64,000 nucleotides of DNA from Phalacrocorax aristotelis (Eukaryota; Chordata; Aves; Suliformes; Phalacrocoracidae), in contig NC_134288.1 in the NCBI RefSeq assembly GCF_949628215.1, positions 10,857,682 to 10,921,681 of the forward strand, written 5' to 3'. The notes beneath the pieces are model-generated. The model was not told the origin of the DNA and searched no databases. It saw nothing but the letters and a program-made list of their open reading frames with translations. The first letter of the stretch is position 1, and each line of letters opens with the position of its first letter. This document shows positions 61,201 to 64,000 of the stretch, piece after piece. The position numbers were made by a program, and so were the translations under genes.

Positions 61201-64000
61201 TAATTGCCTGTCATTACAACCCAGTCACTCACTGATTTTTAAAAGCCATAGGTGGCTGTGCTGGGCATTGAGGCCATCTCTTGTGGCAGAAGGGCTGGGG
61301 ACGAGTGATCAAGGGCAATTCACTGCAGTGCTCCTGTCCCCAAGCTCTGCTTCCTGAGGAGCTGCCCTGGGTTACAAGGAGTTGCTTAAAGGAGATAAAT
61401 ATAGTTCAGAGTCCTCAGGAACTAGGATGGGTGTAAGGTGCCGTGTTAGGGAGCTCTGAGCTGGCTCTGCCTGAACTAATCCGTGTCATGCAGAGAAACT
61501 GCTCAGATGTTAGTTCAGATCTGAAGAGTGCTTACTTCCTTACCATGGATCTGGGTTTAGGCACGGCATCCCATGAACACGCGCCTTGGGTTTTTGCTTA
61601 TGCACCAGTCTTGGAGCTGTGGTGCCGCAGGGGCCTCCTTAAGGAATTGCATCTCTGCTTGGGAAATAATTCATGATGAAAAACTGTTGTGGATTTGGTC
61701 TCTTTCTGTATGTTCACAAATTACTTGCATGCCAACTGGTTTCTATTCTGCTGCTTACAAGTAATATTTCCTGGGAGAAACACGTGTTGCCCTGGGAGCC
61801 AGCCCAAGAGCAACTCCTGGGGTTCCAGGCTGGAGGAGAGATAGGAGCAGCGCATGGAAACCTACTGCTGCCCAGCAGGGATGCACATCAGAGCCCAGCA
61901 CCTGAAGGAGGATCACTGACCCATAGTGAAGCTATTTAGTAGAAGTGCCCTTTGAGTGTAATTCAGTGTAAAGCAGTAGTCTGGCCCTGATGTTAATTCT
62001 AGCTGATCTGCCAAATCTGCCAAATCTGCCCCTGTGAGATTAGGGGCTCGTAATTGTACTTTTAGTTGAGTTGAGTTGGTTCCTTGGGTCTTGGCAGAGT
62101 CCTCTGCATCATAAACCAAGAAAAGACAATTGGGTCAGCTGGTCATTTTAAACTTTAGTTTTGTAAAAAGATATACATCTTTGTCTCTCCAAAACCTAAT
62201 TATTATTCACTTATTTTCTGATAAGTTTTTTTTGTTTTCTAGTTTAATAGTTTGCTAAAAAGTAGGTAAAACCTAAAAGCATGCAAGATACAGGTCCTGC
62301 CAAACCCTAGCAGAGCTTCTTATTGCTGCCTTTCCACCCAGGAGACACCCAGCCTCTCTAGCTCCATGCTGCAGGGTGGCTCCATTACCTGTGGAAGCCT
62401 CATCCCAGCAGCATCATGCTCAGGCCAGGCTCCACCTCATCCCTTGGGTGCTCCTGGCTGGGTTTCACCTGTGCACCAGGCCTTGTGCTGGAGTTGCAGC
62501 CACGCGAGGTCCCCGCGGGGCTGTGTGGGACCAGGCACGAATCGTTTATTCGCTGCTCTTGACGAAATGTTGTGACATGCACCTCAGTGTCAAGAAGGTG
62601 ACACTTTAATGCTGCTGCTGTCGGCTTGTCAAGCAGTGCCCACACACCGTGTATGAAGACGGCTCAGGATGAGAAGGCAAAGGAAAGCCAGGATGAAATG
62701 CCATGTGCTACTTAATGCTATCAATAATTGCTTGGGAGTGGGATCTGTGAAGGGACAGCTCTGAGAACGCACGGCACATTGGTGACATACTAATAATTAT
62801 CTTTACGCAGGGGTGAAAAAGTATCAGTTTGCATGGCCTAAGTGCCTGGGTCTGCAAATTCACATCGCATGTTGCAGAAGCCGCGCTGAGCTCGTCTTGC
62901 TCTGAAATATTATCCCTGCATCTTAACCAGGAACAATATTAAAGTCCTGAATGTACTAAAGTCAGTCATAATCCAGGACCAAACCTCTGCAATGCATATT
63001 CATGGCAGATGAGGTGGCCTAAAGCTTTCATTAGACTTATTGTTCTTGGAGAATGAATTCAGCATTAAAGAACTCCCTCCCTGGCATTAAAATACTCCCT
63101 CCTTGATTTCAGCTTTGAGCCAGACTACCAAGCAAAGTATTTTATTTCTTCATGCTGTTGCTGGTGGTACGTTCTCCTCCTGTAGCTGTCTGCAGGTAGG
63201 TGCTAATGAAAGATGTGCTGGGTGTTCGTCTGTTTTGGTGCCAGAGCAGGGACTGCAGAACGGGGATTACGAGCACTTGCATGTGCTGCGGTATAAAGTC
63301 TGAGGAGCAAATTCATGCCAATTAACTTCTCACCTTTAACTAGGAGGATCAAGTTGCGTTATGCAGGTACCAGAGTCTAGTGACAGAGATGGCCTCAAAG
63401 GGAAACTCAGTCCATGCAGGACCTGGTGCTTTTCCTATCTGCTCTGTATTGCCAGCGGTGAGTTAGATCAGTGGGAAACAAAGCTGGAGGGTGGCAAATA
63501 GTGTCAGAAACTGAAAGGAGAAATGGTAGCTGTAGACACAGGTTTGTCTTTAAACATCTAAAATTAATAAAAGCAGAGGGGCAGATGGTGGGATGATCTC
63601 TCTCCTCTGAGCTGATTAATATTGTCTTATTTTTCTTCCTGCTTTGTCTATTGTGCTGACCCAGGTTTTTGCATTTGAAAAGGACTCAGTGCAGCATCCA
63701 CCTTCCTATCCCTTTGTGCAGCACCGAGCACACAGAGCCTGGGCAGGCTGACAATGTAAAGCACAGTCTGTGAACACATTGGTGATCCTGAGCCCGGCTA
63801 TACCTGGGGATGCAGCTAAACCTAGCCAAAAGTAATTTCTGGTAAGTCAGGCCTGGTTTACATTTTCTTGAGTTTGGCATTGTAACCTCACCAGTCATTT
63901 CTTTATCTAAAAAAAACCCCAACAAAACCAAGCATTAGTTGTGTGAGTATTACAGCCTGTGAATGGATGCTTCCCACAGGATCATCATGAAAAGCCATAT
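58287..64000. other. Intergenic right flank
   Basis: I see no supportable gene. In human MYT1 follows NPBWR2; no MYT1 zinc-finger exon is visible here, though a short 5' non-coding exon could be hidden. An AT-rich, motif-dense stretch at 62700-63010 is a candidate regulatory element. A short tandem triplication of CCAAATCTG-type units lies near 62009-62030. Confidence 0.5.

Noticed and set aside
1-64000. CRISPR arrays, operons, Shine-Dalgarno-led genes or other prokaryotic systems
   Set aside because: No regularly spaced direct repeats or tightly packed genes are present. Spliced GPCR genes, CR1 LINEs and an ERV LTR show this is vertebrate DNA.

Overview
This is vertebrate, almost certainly avian, genomic DNA. 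Three clear CR1 LINE 3' ends share the bird/reptile tail style (ATTCTGTG, ATTCTATG). There is a solo endogenous-retrovirus LTR. Both recognisable genes are peptide-activated class A GPCRs that lie side by side on human 20q13.33 and, from memory, on chicken chromosome 20. Gene density is low: about 2.1 kb of the 64 kb is protein-coding.

Layout. 1-9283: no gene seen. 9284-9848: solo LTR in minus orientation. 9849-18640: no supportable gene; a 63-bp tandem duplication lies near 11.4 kb. 18640-19420: CpG island that holds the probable non-coding first exon of OPRL1, with a splice donor after 19245. 19754-30303: the OPRL1 coding region (nociceptin/orphanin FQ receptor) in three exons, 19754-19980, 29136-29491 and 29780-30303. 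They join in frame to a 368-residue receptor, with introns of 9155 and 288 bp. 30304 to about 32650: probable 3' UTR with a poly(A) signal at 32624. 32.7-43.2 kb: intergenic, with a CR1 copy near 40.4-40.7 kb. 43697-44695, minus strand: intronless NPBWR2 (neuropeptide B/W receptor 2, 332 residues), with a probable upstream non-coding exon and promoter at 45.85-46.1 kb. 46.1-64.0 kb: intergenic, with two more CR1 copies, a (CA)n microsatellite and AT-rich stretches that look like candidate regulatory elements.

OPRL1 (plus) and NPBWR2 (minus) are convergent, as in human. Both encode predicted Gi/o-coupled neuropeptide receptors, related in sequence to the opioid/somatostatin group. Human RGS19, head to head with OPRL1, was not found in the 19 kb upstream. 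MYT1, which lies beyond NPBWR2 in human, is not visible either and may start past the right edge.

I found no CRISPR array, operon or other prokaryote-type system, and no clearly undescribed system. The most informative observations are details of the OPRL1 binding pocket and extracellular loop 2, the apparent absence of RGS19, and the LTR with intact promoter and polyadenylation signals.
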